Below the pieces are notes generated by a model. The model searched no databases. It was not told the DNA's origin and was given only the letters and a program-made list of their open reading frames with translations. Below are positions 48,697 to 59,019 of a stretch of 64,000 bases of DNA, in pieces; the first letter of the stretch is position 1, and every line of letters begins with the position of its first letter. The DNA is from Voacanga thouarsii (Eukaryota; Streptophyta; Magnoliopsida; Gentianales; Apocynaceae), in NCBI GenBank assembly GCA_026120185.1, contig JANUWF010003367.1, forward strand, positions 62,001 to 126,000, read 5' to 3'. A program made the position numbers and the translations under genes.

Positions 48697-51600
48697 ATGG
48701 GTGAGCATTCGGTGGTGCACGTGGACAGGCTTGTTAAGCCGGCTGTTGTTCAGGAGGCTGAGGCATGTGGCCCCATCGGAAAGCCTCGACCTGAATTGGC
48801 GGGACCCTCATCTTCATCAACGCTGCTCGACGAGGAGGAGGTTGTGCTGGTGGGGGAGGATGACGAACAGAATGAGAAGGCTCCTCTAATTGCTATGGCG
48901 GAATGCCGCATTTGTCAGGAGGAAGATTCGGTGAATAATTTGGAGACTCCCTGTGCTTGCAGCGGCAGTCTCAAGGTAAAAAATATTCAGACTCATCATT
49001 ATTGTCCGGCTTAAATTGTTAGGAACATTTGTGCATTTCTGGGGTATGAATTGTTCTAATGAATAATAGAATGTATTGATTTCGGGGGGTGCAATAAGCT
49101 GATAAAATAGAAAGGGTTGGCCTTTGCACCTCTTTTTTCCTATTCTTTCAATCTTATACTACCTTCCCGTTTATTTTATCTGGTGTTGGGCCAGTTAAGG
49201 TGTTCGTGATATAGAAAGATGTAAACTCTGTGATGATTTTTTACATTAAGGACTAAGGGTGTTGCTTTTGGAGGTTGGTTATTCTGAAGTTCTAGTTGGA
49301 AGCAGCAGTGAAATGGCTATCACCTTGACATGTGAAAATGGGGAAGAGGGAAGAATGAGTTGGGGCTGAATTAAGAGTTTAAGTAGCAGCTCCTGAAAAT
49401 ATTTTGTCATAAAAATTTGCTGAATGTCGAAATATGGGAATAGTTATGTCCGGAATTTCCGTGAAATGGTGCTATTTTCATTGGAAATTCCGGCAGAGGG
49501 GCTGCCGGAATTCCAAAAGTAGTGAGGTCACATTAATGCGACCTATTAAAATGTGGTCGCATTCACGGAATGTGACTTCAGCAAATTTTATTTTATTTTT
49601 TTTTATTATGCAACCTTGAGGTCGCATTCATGAAATGCAACCTCAATGTTACCCGGTATGAAAAGCCAACTGCTTTGCCACCTCCGTTGCCTCCTGGTCC
49701 ACCCCCTGCAGCTTCAACCCCTACCCTGGCTCCAATTCCAGGAGCTAGAACTACACAAACAACTGACGTTCAAAGCCAACAAAGCCAGTAAATGATGCAG
49801 AGCCAGCAACAAAATGTGCAACAATCGAATCCCTTGCAGCATCAACCGCAGACAACTCTGCAGGTTGCTCAACAGCCTAGTTCACAGATAGCACCAAGTG
49901 GTCAGCAGCAGAGTTCAATGTTTGGGCCTGCTATGCAACAGCAGGGGCTGATGACACCACAGACTCTTAGACCACAAATGATGCAGTACCTTGGCCAACA
50001 AATGCCTTCCCAGCTAAGACAAGTGCCACTGCAGGCTGGAACACAGGGTCCGCAACAGACAATGCAGTCAATGCCACAACAACTGGACCAACAAAATCAA
50101 ATGTACCAAGGTGGCCCAGTGGGGAATTTCCCAGACTTATCCATTTCCCCACCAACAGACACAGTACATGCCTTATCAGCAGGGCATCGCTCCGCAAGGC
50201 CAGTAAGGTCGCATGTCATGAATGCGACCTCAAGGTTGCATAATAAAAAATAAAAAAAAAATTTGCTAAGGGCGCATTCACGGAATGCAACCACATTTTA
50301 ATATGCGACCTTACTACTTTTGGAATTCCGGCTGAGGCAGCCCCTCTGCCGGAATTTCCAATGAAAATAGCACCATTTCATGGAAATTCCGAGTTATGTC
50401 GGATGCTAAATTGAAGCCTTCGATTTTGTGGGCTATAATTATGGAAAAGCATATCTGTTACAAATAAATTGAATAAAAATGTGCTATTGCAGGTTGGCAA
50501 ATTAGTGTAGCAATTTTGTTTCCAAGCATATGATATATTTAATATTTTAAAGAGTGGTTCATTGATTCCTGAAATTTTGTCAAATTTACTGGCTAGAAAT
50601 AGAATCATTCTTATTTTTCCAGTCAAAGATTGAACATTGTATATTCTCTTGTAGTCAACCTTCAATGATGCAATTTTATGCTTGAATACATGTTTCCTAT
50701 TTTCTGCACAGTGCTAAAATGCTAAATGCTTTTCCCTTTCTGCTATGACCAGCTACTTTATATTTTTTGGCATTTGCAAACCCACCCCCCAACTCCCTTG
50801 TGGTTGTCCACTTTAAATGATTTCTTTTGCCATAATATTGATGCAGTATGCCCACAGAAAATGCGTTCAATACTGGTGCAACGAGAAAGGGGATACTACT
50901 TGTGAAATCTGCCATCAGGTATATTATCTGTCTTTGTTCTACTTCAATTTGTACTGTATCATGTGATGTCAATTCTATATTAAATTCCGAAAATACTTAT
51001 ACGCAATTTGTTGGTTTATCAAAAATTGTTTTGAGCAATAATCTTTTCTTGCTTTTAAAGTTGAGGAGCCTTTTATATCCGAATGTCTTATCTCTTGTGA
51101 AGACATGAAGCATGGTAGTTCGAAGCACAAAGTGCATTTGAAGTTCTCATTGTTGAAGCAAAGCCACAACTTTTGTCCCAGGAGAAGAAAAAAAAAATGG
51201 AGGGATTAGCTTCTCTATATCATATTTGTTCCATGAATTTTGTCATTTAGGTTGTGCAAACAACAGAATTAATGGTCAAAATTTGACAAAATAGATGTCT
51301 TATGGCTTTTTCTTCCTTGTGCTTTTGGCTTTCTCTGTAAAATATGGACTTTGAAGGGGCTATTATCATGGGTGAGAATATACAAATCACAAGGTTTGCT
51401 CTATTTTGAATGTTTAACTACTATGTGCCTTACCCTGTTTGGACAGGAACAAACAGTGTTTATAAGATAACCATTTGTCAGATGCCAAATTGCCATAGAT
51501 ATAACAGTTCCTGCTCTTGGAAATTGGGTTCCTTCATTTATATAAGGATAATTAACAATGATCTGCTTAGTCTTACACCAATACAGTATTAGTTTCCTCC

Positions 51601-53318
51601 TTGCTTGGAGGTAGGGTTGGTGCATTTATGTCAGGGATGAAGATTTCTTATACAAATTTGAAAACCTTTTTTTTTTCTTGTAAGAGGAATTATTTTGCAT
51701 GTAGCATGTTGTTTTCAGTTTTCATGATTCCAAGTTTCTGGACAGAGACTCTAGTATTATGCCACAATTTTATGTTTGATATGCAGCCTTACCAGCCTGG
51801 TTATACTGCTCCTCGACCTAATCTTGAAGAGACTACTATAGATATTGGGTAAGTTCATAATCCTTTTTATTTACAAATTGATACCCTAAAGAAAGAGCAG
51901 AAGAGACACAAACCTCCTGCTTATATCCCTCGTCCTATCCAACAGTGTCAATGGTAATAGATGAAAAAATAATGACTTTCATCTATATTATATATTTTAA
52001 TTGTTTGGTATGTCTTGCAGTGGAGGTTGGCAAATTTCTGGCACACCTTTGGACTTACATGATCCTCGCGTCTTGGCCATTGCTGAAGCTGAACGTCAGC
52101 TCTTGGAAGCTGAGTACGATGACTACAATTCTACGAATGCTAGCGGTGCTGCATTCTGCCGTTCAGCTGCTTTAATTGTAAGCCCATACAAAGAACAATT
52201 TTTTATTTTAATTCATCCTTTGCTGGGTTATATTGGAGCCATTGTGCATCTTTCATAAGAAAAGAAAAACAACCTCTCAATATATCACTTCATTTTTGTG
52301 GCTATGGATTCCTGTTTTCAGTGTTAGAAAACGCAATTTTAGCTTCAGTTTCACATTGCGATACAGTAAAGGAGAAGAAAAGAGAATTATGAGGGAATGT
52401 GACACATTATTTTGAATTTCTTATGTCCAACTCCTTGGAATATATTACAGTTCTATTATAGTTAGAGATGAAACGTGAGGAAAATTGTCTCTTCTGTGTT
52501 TCTTCCATTTTCCCCCTTTCATTAACTGAATTTGGCAACTGCACAAGATTCTGGACTCTCTTTTTCATCTGGATGGATGAATGGTCCTTGATTTGTTAAC
52601 TAGTACACCTTTTATCTTGTTGATCTATTGGCATGGCTGTGATTGCATATTCTTTTTAATGATCAAATCTGGTTCTAAATTCTTTCTTGTGTGGATCTGC
52701 AGTTAATGGCTCTTCTGTTGTTGAGGCATGCATTGACTGTGACAGATGGTGATGCTGATGATGACCCTTCCACTTTCTTCTCTGTGAGTTGGGTTTTTGA
52801 GCATGAACATTGTTTTTTATGTTATGCTCATTTTGGTTGAATTGTAGCTCACTGATTAGTGGTATGCAGCTTTTCTTGCTTCGGGCTGCTGGCTTCCTTT
52901 TGCCCTGCTACATCATGGTTTGGGCCATCAGTATCTTGCAGAGCCGAAGACAAAGACAGGTTATTGTCTACCCTCTGAGAATGATAGTTGAATCTAGCAT
53001 CACTGATCGTTGAATCTAATATTGTTTTCTCTACGAAATCTGTTGTGTTCCTGCTGCCTTAGCCGCATCCCCCATGCAAGTTGCATACCGTCACTTGTAA
53101 TATTATTACAGTGCATGAACTTCAGATCTTGTATAGGCATTACTTACACAAGTTTTCTTAATTTGGAGCAACAGGAGACTGCTGCTGCTTTGGCAGCACC
53201 ACATTTTGCATTTGTGTATCAAACTGGGGAGAACACTGGTGTACATTTTGCCATAGCAGCACCTACCCCTGCACCAGCACCCGTGCCGGCCGTGACTCCA
53301 CAGGAGGATCGCGTTTGA
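48697..53318 (+). CDS. RING-CH (MARCH-like) E3 ubiquitin ligase with DUF3675
   Basis: Seven coding exons: 48697-48975, 50847-50918, 51787-51848, 52021-52177, 52703-52783, 52870-52959 and 53175-53318, giving 294 residues. Exon 1 ends in the first half of a C4HC3 RING-CH finger ([16 protein letters not shown]) and exon 2 supplies the second half ([22 protein letters not shown]). The usual VQRW reads VQYW here. The plant-specific DUF3675 follows ([27 protein letters not shown]), then two hydrophobic segments ([29 protein letters not shown]) and a Pro/Ala-rich tail. It is probably a membrane-bound E3 that exposes the finger to the cytosol. The substrate is unknown. As I recall, the Arabidopsis equivalent is At2g02960, next to APY6. 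Intron 1 is enlarged by a Pack-MULE. Confidence 0.92.
49442..50400. mobile_element. Pack-MULE with 9 bp target duplication in RING-CH intron 1
   Basis: AGTTATGTC occurs at 49442-49450 and at 50392-50400 and brackets a 941 bp element (49451-50391). Its ends, CGGAATTTCC and GGAAATTCCG, begin terminal inverted repeats of about 200 bp (49451 to about 49655 and about 50200 to 50391). These are very similar over their length and share GAAATGGTGCTATTTTCAT, CTCTGCCGGAA and ATTATGCAACCTTGAGGTCG with its inverse. Long inverted ends plus a 9 bp duplication define a Mutator-like element. No transposase is present. The middle (about 49656-50200) is a captured gene fragment. Confidence 0.9.
49656..50200 (+). 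pseudogene. Captured fragment of a WW-domain, Gln-rich protein gene inside the Pack-MULE
   Basis: The + strand reads [20 protein letters not shown], then PTLAPIPGA and long Gln-rich text with QQ, PQ and MQ runs to about 50190, with a stop at 49790-49792 and frame changes near the end. The start looks like the last strand of a WW domain, and the following Pro- then Gln-rich part recalls the N-terminal region of plant DEAD-box helicases of the RH14/RH46 type. That identity is from memory of the pattern and is tentative. It is much richer in CAG/CAA and GC than the surrounding intron. Not a functional gene. Confidence 0.55.
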
Positions 53319-54174
53319 AGGGAATTCTTGCAGAACCCCAACGCTTCTTGCGGGCGTAATCGGCTTGTATTTTTCGCATTACTAAAGAAAAGATCGCAAC
53401 TATCCTAACCCATTATGCTTTAATGTTTTCCATTTTTTCTATTTCTTTCATTTCTGTATATATGTAACACCGATGCTTCTCTAACTCAGCTGCCTGGAAA
53501 ATTCTGCTGATCTAGAAACTCGGCATCTTTGACCCTCCTCTTGTTTGTATTTCTAATTCTTTTGCTTAATTCTATGAATATTATTTTTTCTGTGTGCAAT
53601 GGTAGCAAACCTCCACCTCCCCCCCCCCTCACTTTCTCCCCACAAAAGAAAAGGAAGAAAATCATATTGGAGTTTTCAATCGGTTGTCATGGTTTTTTTT
53701 TTTTGTTGGGGTCTGTTTCTGGTCTTACCATTTCATAGCCGTTTGGGGCGGGGGGCTTGTTAACACGGATGACATAGGCCACCCAGAAGGCGTGGGAAGA
53801 CTGTTTTGGGCTGAGGAGCCGAGGGGAGGGTTGGGGGCATGAGAAGCAACGCGCGGAGGTGAGAAAATATATTAAAATCTGCCACAGGTGGCATGCCAAA
53901 ACTTGCCTGTGGAAGGCATTTTTGTGCGGCCTGCAAACCTGGCAAAGGGCTTTTGGGCTGCCTACTATTGAATTCTGGGCCATTTGGTACTTTGTCATAG
54001 CCATTAAGTTCACCTTTACAATCCTCTTTCCATTTTTTTTTTATCTCAGTAACTGTTATTTTTAAATTTTTTAATAATTATCTCTCATTTTATAAAATTA
54101 AAAATAAATTTATTTTTTTTAATTGTATATAATATATAATAATTATATAACATATAATAATTATATAATATATA
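53319..54174. other. RING-CH 3' flank and GC-rich spacer
   Basis: The likely 3' untranslated part runs to about 53490. 53735-53960 is unusually GC-rich for the window, with no recognised gene (short frames on both strands without domains). 54060-54179 is almost pure A+T and is the target of the next retroelement. Confidence 0.4.
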
Positions 54175-54179
54175 ATATA
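54175..54179. repeat. Target site duplication (left) ATATA
   Basis: ATATA precedes the 5' LTR. The same five bases follow the 3' LTR at 59372-59376. The surroundings are TA-rich, so a chance match is more likely than usual. Confidence 0.65.
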
Positions 54180-54545
54180 TGTTATGAATTATTGGAATCT
54201 CCATTAATTAGTGGAGGCTCCACTAATTATGGATTTATGTGAATTATTAGAAGATTTTTATGGATGTCCACCATTTAGTGGAGACATCATTAATTGAGAT
54301 TAGTTGAAGATGATGTATGTCATGATGTATTCCACTAATTAGAGCTCTATAAATAGAGCTATTCTCTAAACTTGTAATACACCATCATTTTGTGAAAGAA
54401 AGATTAGTGAAAGAAAAATTAGAGAAAGAATTGTTAGAGAAAGAAAGAGAGAAGTTTGAAGAGAAATCTTGTGCAAAGAATAGTTAGAATTTTCTTAGTG
54501 TGTAGTGTGTAGATTTTATTCTAACACTACCCTAATTTTATAACA
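54180..54545 (+). repeat. 5' LTR of the RKD-carrying copia element
   Basis: 366 bp, TGTTATGAAT to TTATAACA, with 6 bp inverted ends (TGTTAT/ATAACA). CTCTATAAATAGAGCT (about 54345) holds a TATA box (TATAAATA) within a short palindrome. Confidence 0.92.
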
Positions 54546-54589
54546 CGTTATCAGCACGAGTCTCTGTCGTTATTAAAACCAGAAGACAG

Positions 54590-55140
54590 GTACGCATTTA
54601 TTGATCTCGCTAAATTCGAATTTGTAACCCTTGATATTTCTAAAAAAAAAAATTTATATGTCATACAGAAATGCATCTAAATGCTAAAAAAAATGAGATC
54701 CATATGTCATGTGGATAAAAAGAAAGATTTGACCACCTGAAAATGGTCGTACTACCCACTGCACGGTATGAATGGTTGCACCTGAAGTTGCAAGATTGTA
54801 AAACCGTGAACTCCGTGATGTATAAAACTACATCTTAGTTAAAAAATTTTACGGAGAAAAAGTTACTAATGAAGTTATATTGGAGAAGACATTCTCCACT
54901 TTTCATGTTCTACAGTAACAATATCGAGACAAATGGTATCCAAAATTGACAGCTTTAACATGAGTTATTATTGAGAAATCATGAAGCCAGATGAACGGGC
55001 TCAACAGCACTCCCAGAAGTGAATGATGTTGGCTCCAGCAGAAGCTATCGTTATAGTCGTAGTTGTGGCAGTGGCCGTGGTTATGGTCATGGACACACTC
55101 GATATTTCCCTTATCACAGAGAAATACTGGCCACCTGAAG
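54590..55140 (+). pseudogene. Copia gag remnant
   Basis: With several stops and frame changes the + strand still follows copia gag: LAKFEFVTLDIS at the start, NHEARPDE (about 54978) and a Gly/Arg-rich-type tail region near 55040-55100 that here has shifted frame. It ends where the captured RKD segment begins. Confidence 0.6.
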
Positions 55141-55212
55141 TGAAACAGAAAAGATAATAAGGGAAAAAGATATTTCCATTAATAATAAGCATCACATCTT
55201 TTATTCATATCA

Positions 55213-55590
55213 CTAGTGTTCATATGAACTTGATGATACATGCTTATAGTTGCTCTTTTGTAATTGAGCTGACAAATTTAAGATGAAGGTTTGTAATTGT
55301 TCTTTTTCAATATTTACATTAGAGGAAGACAAACAATTAGTAATTATGGACTTCAGCTCCTCTTTTTCGGCATCCTCCTCCTTTTCTTTCCCCTTTGAGC
55401 CAGCATCGAGACTAGCAGCAGAATTAGCCGTAAAATTACTGCGAAATGAGTCTTGAGATTTTATGATCTCCTTAAGTTTATTATAATTAAATTTCTTATT
55501 ATATTTGGCCTTGAAGCATGCTTGTCTCAATTTCTGTGTTTGGTCCTCTAACTGCGTATTAGGACTTTCTTCCACCAACTTGTTTTTCAC
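55213..55590 (-). pseudogene. Frame-shifted C-terminal tail of the RKD gene
   Basis: Directly after the exon 4 stop, an adjacent frame stays open for about 125 codons. It reads NTQLEDQTQKLRQACFKAKY, matching the conserved segment that follows the RWP-RK domain in RKD proteins, then a Ser/Lys/Glu-rich end. A one-base change at about 55590-55598 explains the break. Because the tail has no other stop, the shift is recent, or it is a sequencing error. Confidence 0.7.
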
Positions 55591-56614
55591 ATTCCGAGTA
55601 TCGCAATGGCTTCTTTCAACTTCTTCTCAGCCATATGTCCTCCTTTTTCTTTATTTTGCATCTCCTGTAAATCGAAGTGATATCATCGGTTATTTATTTA
55701 TAAATCTTTCATAGTTTCATACTTGCAAATTATAAGTATGTATGAGAGAGAACCTGAACATTCTTAATTATGGTCTCCAAGCTCACCAACTTCCTGTGAG
55801 GCCATCGACGAATTCCTAACTCCCTACATCTTTTCTTGAGACAGGTTATGCCAATATTCAATTCTTTGGCTGCGCTCTTGATTGGTAGGTAAAAGTATTG
55901 CGAAATTGTTTCTCTTGATAGTGTCTGGGAGTTATTGCCCTTCTTCTCTCTCTGCCTCTTAATCATCTTCTTCTCCCCAAGAATTTTGTCTGCAATAATA
56001 TCTTGAATTTCGATATTATGCATTTCATGAGTACTTACTCCGACTTCGTTGTCAAGACCACTCATTATTTCTCCTAGAAAAATAAAATAATATCAGTAAA
56101 GGTAATACCATTCAAAATCCATGTTTAAATGGATAATAACCTGGAATCATATTCTGGCTTTGTTCAAAATCCATTAGAGAGTATAATGGATCATGCACAA
56201 GCATATCCTCATTCAAAGGAATAGCATCAAGAGGAACAGTATCAAAAACAGTCTCTCGTAGGGGCAGATCAACTTGGTCCAAAGCAGTATGTTCAAAACT
56301 TTCACTGATTTACATAAAAAATAAACCAAAAGAGAGTTTAATTTCATTATCAAGCATACTAAAAACAAATGGAAGCCCTCAAAGGTATCTCACCTGAAAT
56401 TAGGAGGAAGCGGTTGGTTTGGAAAGGAAAACATATCAAAATCTTCTGCGTTCGAATTAGGCAGAAGCGGTTGGTTTGGAAAGGAAAACATATCAAAATC
56501 TTCTGCGTTCGAATTAGGCAGAAGCGGTTGGTTTCGAAAGAAAAATACATCAACATCTGCTGCAGAAACCGAGTCAAAATTTGACCATGTCTCAAATGAA
56601 TTACGAGTCTTCAT
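55587..56614 (-). CDS. RWP-RK domain transcription factor, RKD type, inside an LTR retrotransposon
   Basis: Four exons with GT-AG junctions: 56614-56394, 56304-56141, 56073-55754 and 55664-55587, giving 260 residues, close to the length of Arabidopsis RKD proteins. Exon 1 is acidic and carries a 19-residue direct repeat (LLPNSNAEDFDMFSFPNQP). Exon 2 is also acidic (DLPLRETVFDTVP). Exon 3 holds the complete RWP-RK DNA-binding domain: LSRETISQYFYLPIKSAAKE, then GITCLKKRCRELGIRRWPHRK with the diagnostic RWPxRK. RKD factors control egg-cell and early embryo identity, and in citrus and mango have been tied to nucellar embryony. The frame closes early in exon 4 (TGA 55589-55587). A one-base shift there separates a further 125 open codons. 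The gene lies antisense within a copia element and keeps its introns. Expression is not decided by sequence. Confidence 0.85.
56410..56530 (-). repeat. 57 bp in-frame tandem repeat in RKD exon 1
   Basis: The unit starts (on the + strand) at 56410, 56467 and 56524 (partial third copy). 57 bp equals 19 codons, so the protein gains an acidic and aromatic repeat without losing frame. Confidence 0.9.
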
Positions 56615-56676
56615 ATCTTGCTTTGTGATTTTTGTTTTTGATGTTTACTAATGATCGATAACCGAGATATATATCG

Positions 56677-56708
<32 letters not shown>

Positions 56709-56894
56709 CTGTATGAGGAAGAAGAAGAGGTAGATGGTAGGTAGAGGGTCGAAGGAGAAGAAAAGACAAGAGAGGAAGAGGAAAAGTCGGTACCGGGAAT
56801 AGTGAAAAAAAAAGATATATTTTTCTTGGCATTTTCTGCTTGTCATCATTTTCTTATATTTCTTTTCTTATTCTCTTGTGAAATCATTATTCCC
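56615..56894 (-). promoter_or_regulatory. Upstream region of the RKD gene within the element
   Basis: Minus-strand leader and promoter candidate. It contains a TA microsatellite (56682-56708) about 70-95 bp before the ATG that could serve as TATA element, and a CT-rich stretch (56720-56800). The right edge of the captured DNA lies near 56895, where copia pol resumes with a LGG-like motif. Confidence 0.4.
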
Positions 56895-58894
56895 TAAATT
56901 AGGGGGAGAACAGAAACAGTACAAGAAAGATCGTGATTGGACAACATCATTAAATTATCTTGATCCGCATACAAGCGCGTGTGAACTTGAAGTTCAAAAG
57001 ATAATTCATTTGTAAAGCATTGCAAATCAAATGCCAGATACTTTTGTTGACTCTAGAAGAGTAACAAAATCGCATATGCCAGCTATAAATGCTCATATTC
57101 TAATTGAAGTTTCAACAGAACAAAAGATTTTACATATAGCTGCTGAGCCAAAAGCATGCCAGAAGCATGGCCGACCTCTTGGTTCTAAAGATAAAAATCC
57201 TCGAAAGAAAAGAGGATTAAATGATCCAGAAGATCATATTGAAGAGAATAATGATAAAAACCAAGAGAGAACTGATGACAAAGAACCAGAAGTTGATGAA
57301 AGTGACACTGAAATTTCTATCAATTATACCACTTCCGGTAGAAATTGGAATCGGATAGAAACTGTTATTGATAATATATTTGCATACAATATATCTCTTG
57401 ATGTTACACAGGATAATGATGATCTTGAATCAATATCAGTTGATGAATGTCGGCATAGAAAAGATTGGCTGCAATGGAAAGATGCGATTCAATCGAAGTT
57501 AAATGCACTGACAAAACGTGAAGTCTTCGAACCTGCAGTCCGAATACCAGAAGGTGTAAAACCTGTTGGTTACAAATGGATATTTGTGCGAAAGCGCAAT
57601 GAAAAGAGTGAAATCGTTCGATATAAAGCGCGATAAGTAGCCCAAGGTTTTTCACAAAGACCAGGTATTGATAATGATGAAACTTATTCTCCTATTGTTG
57701 ATGCTATTACACTTCGATATCTTATCAGTTTGGTAGTACATGAAAAGATAGATATGCGCCTATTAGATGTTGTCACTGCTTACTTGTATGGAAATTTAGA
57801 AAATGATGTTTACATGAAAATCCCCCGAAGGATTTCATATGCCTGAAGCATATAAACATTATCCTCGTGAAAATTACTCCATCAAGTTACAGAAATCATT
57901 ATATGGCCTGAAACAATCTGGGCACATGTGGTTCACACGTCTTAGTGAATATTTATTGAAAGCGGGATTTAAAAATGACTAGGTATGTCCATGTGTTTTT
58001 ATTAAGAAATCTGGTTCTAAATTTGTGATATTAGCTATATATGTTGATGATATTAATCTTATTGGAACTCCTGAAGAGCTCCAAGAAATAATTGATTATT
58101 TAAAAAGAGAATTCGAAATCAAGGATTTTGGTAAAACCAAATTTTACCTTGGTTTACAAATTGAACATCTGGAGAGTGGAACATTTATTTATCAATCAAC
58201 ATATACAGCAAAAGTGCTAAAAAGATTTTACATGGACAAAGCACATCCATTGAGTATTCCAATGATCGTCCGATCATTAAATGTGGATAAAGATCCTTTC
58301 CGACCTCAAGAAAATGATGAAGAACTCCTTAGTCCTGAAGTACCATATCTCAGTGCAATTGGTGCATTGATGTATCTTACTAATAATACACGACCTGATA
58401 TTGCTTTTGCTGTCAATTTATTAGCAAGATTTAGTTCTTCACCAACACGACGACATTGGAATGGAATTAAACAAGTCATTCGATATCTCCAAGCAGCTAC
58501 TTCTTCAAATCATGCTGAAATTATAGCCATTCATGAAGCAAGTCGAGAATGTGTATGGCTAAGATCCATGATTCATTATATTCGAGAAAGTTGTGGATTA
58601 TCATCAATCAAAGATATTCCAACTCCTCTTTATGAAGACAATGCAGCTTGCATAGCTCAATTACGAGGAGGATATATTAAAGGAGATCGGACAAAACATA
58701 TTTCACCAAAATTCTTCTTTACTCATGAACTCCAGAAGAAATGTGAAATTGATGTGCTACAAATTCGGTCATGTGACAACCTCGCAGATATTTTCACGAA
58801 GACTTTACCGATTACAACATTTGAGAAGTTGAGATATAAAATCGGTATGCGTCGGTTTAAAGATTTAAAGGAATCATCTCATTATGAGGAGTAA
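56895..58894 (+). pseudogene. Broken copia pol: integrase end, reverse transcriptase, RNase H
   Basis: 56930-57060 reads LNYLDPHTSACELEVQKIIH-like integrase C-terminal text, and 57031-57636 continues into the RT start (EVFEPAVRIPEGVKPVGYKW, IFVRKRNE). RT then breaks at a TAA (57634-57636), a frame change near 57825 and a TAG (57980-57982). The frame 58025-58894 holds the RT catalytic YVDD box (58040-58051) and FYLGLQIEHLESG. RNase H follows after VIRYLQ but lacks about 50-60 residues present in the family, including the first catalytic Asp region, and resumes at SSNHAEIIAIHEASRECVWL to the end. Non-functional. Confidence 0.88.
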
Positions 58895-59019
58895 TAAACA
58901 GACATATAGAATAGTGTACTCTTTTTCCTTCACTAGATTTTTTTTCCCACTGGGTTTTTTATCTAGTAAGGTTTTAACGAGGCATATTCTTTATGTATGG
59001 ATGGACATCCAAGGGAGAG

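Noticed and set aside
49792..50253. 153-codon Gln-rich frame as a gene of its own
   Set aside because: It lies inside a Pack-MULE, begins after a stop in the captured fragment, and its end runs into the terminal inverted repeat.
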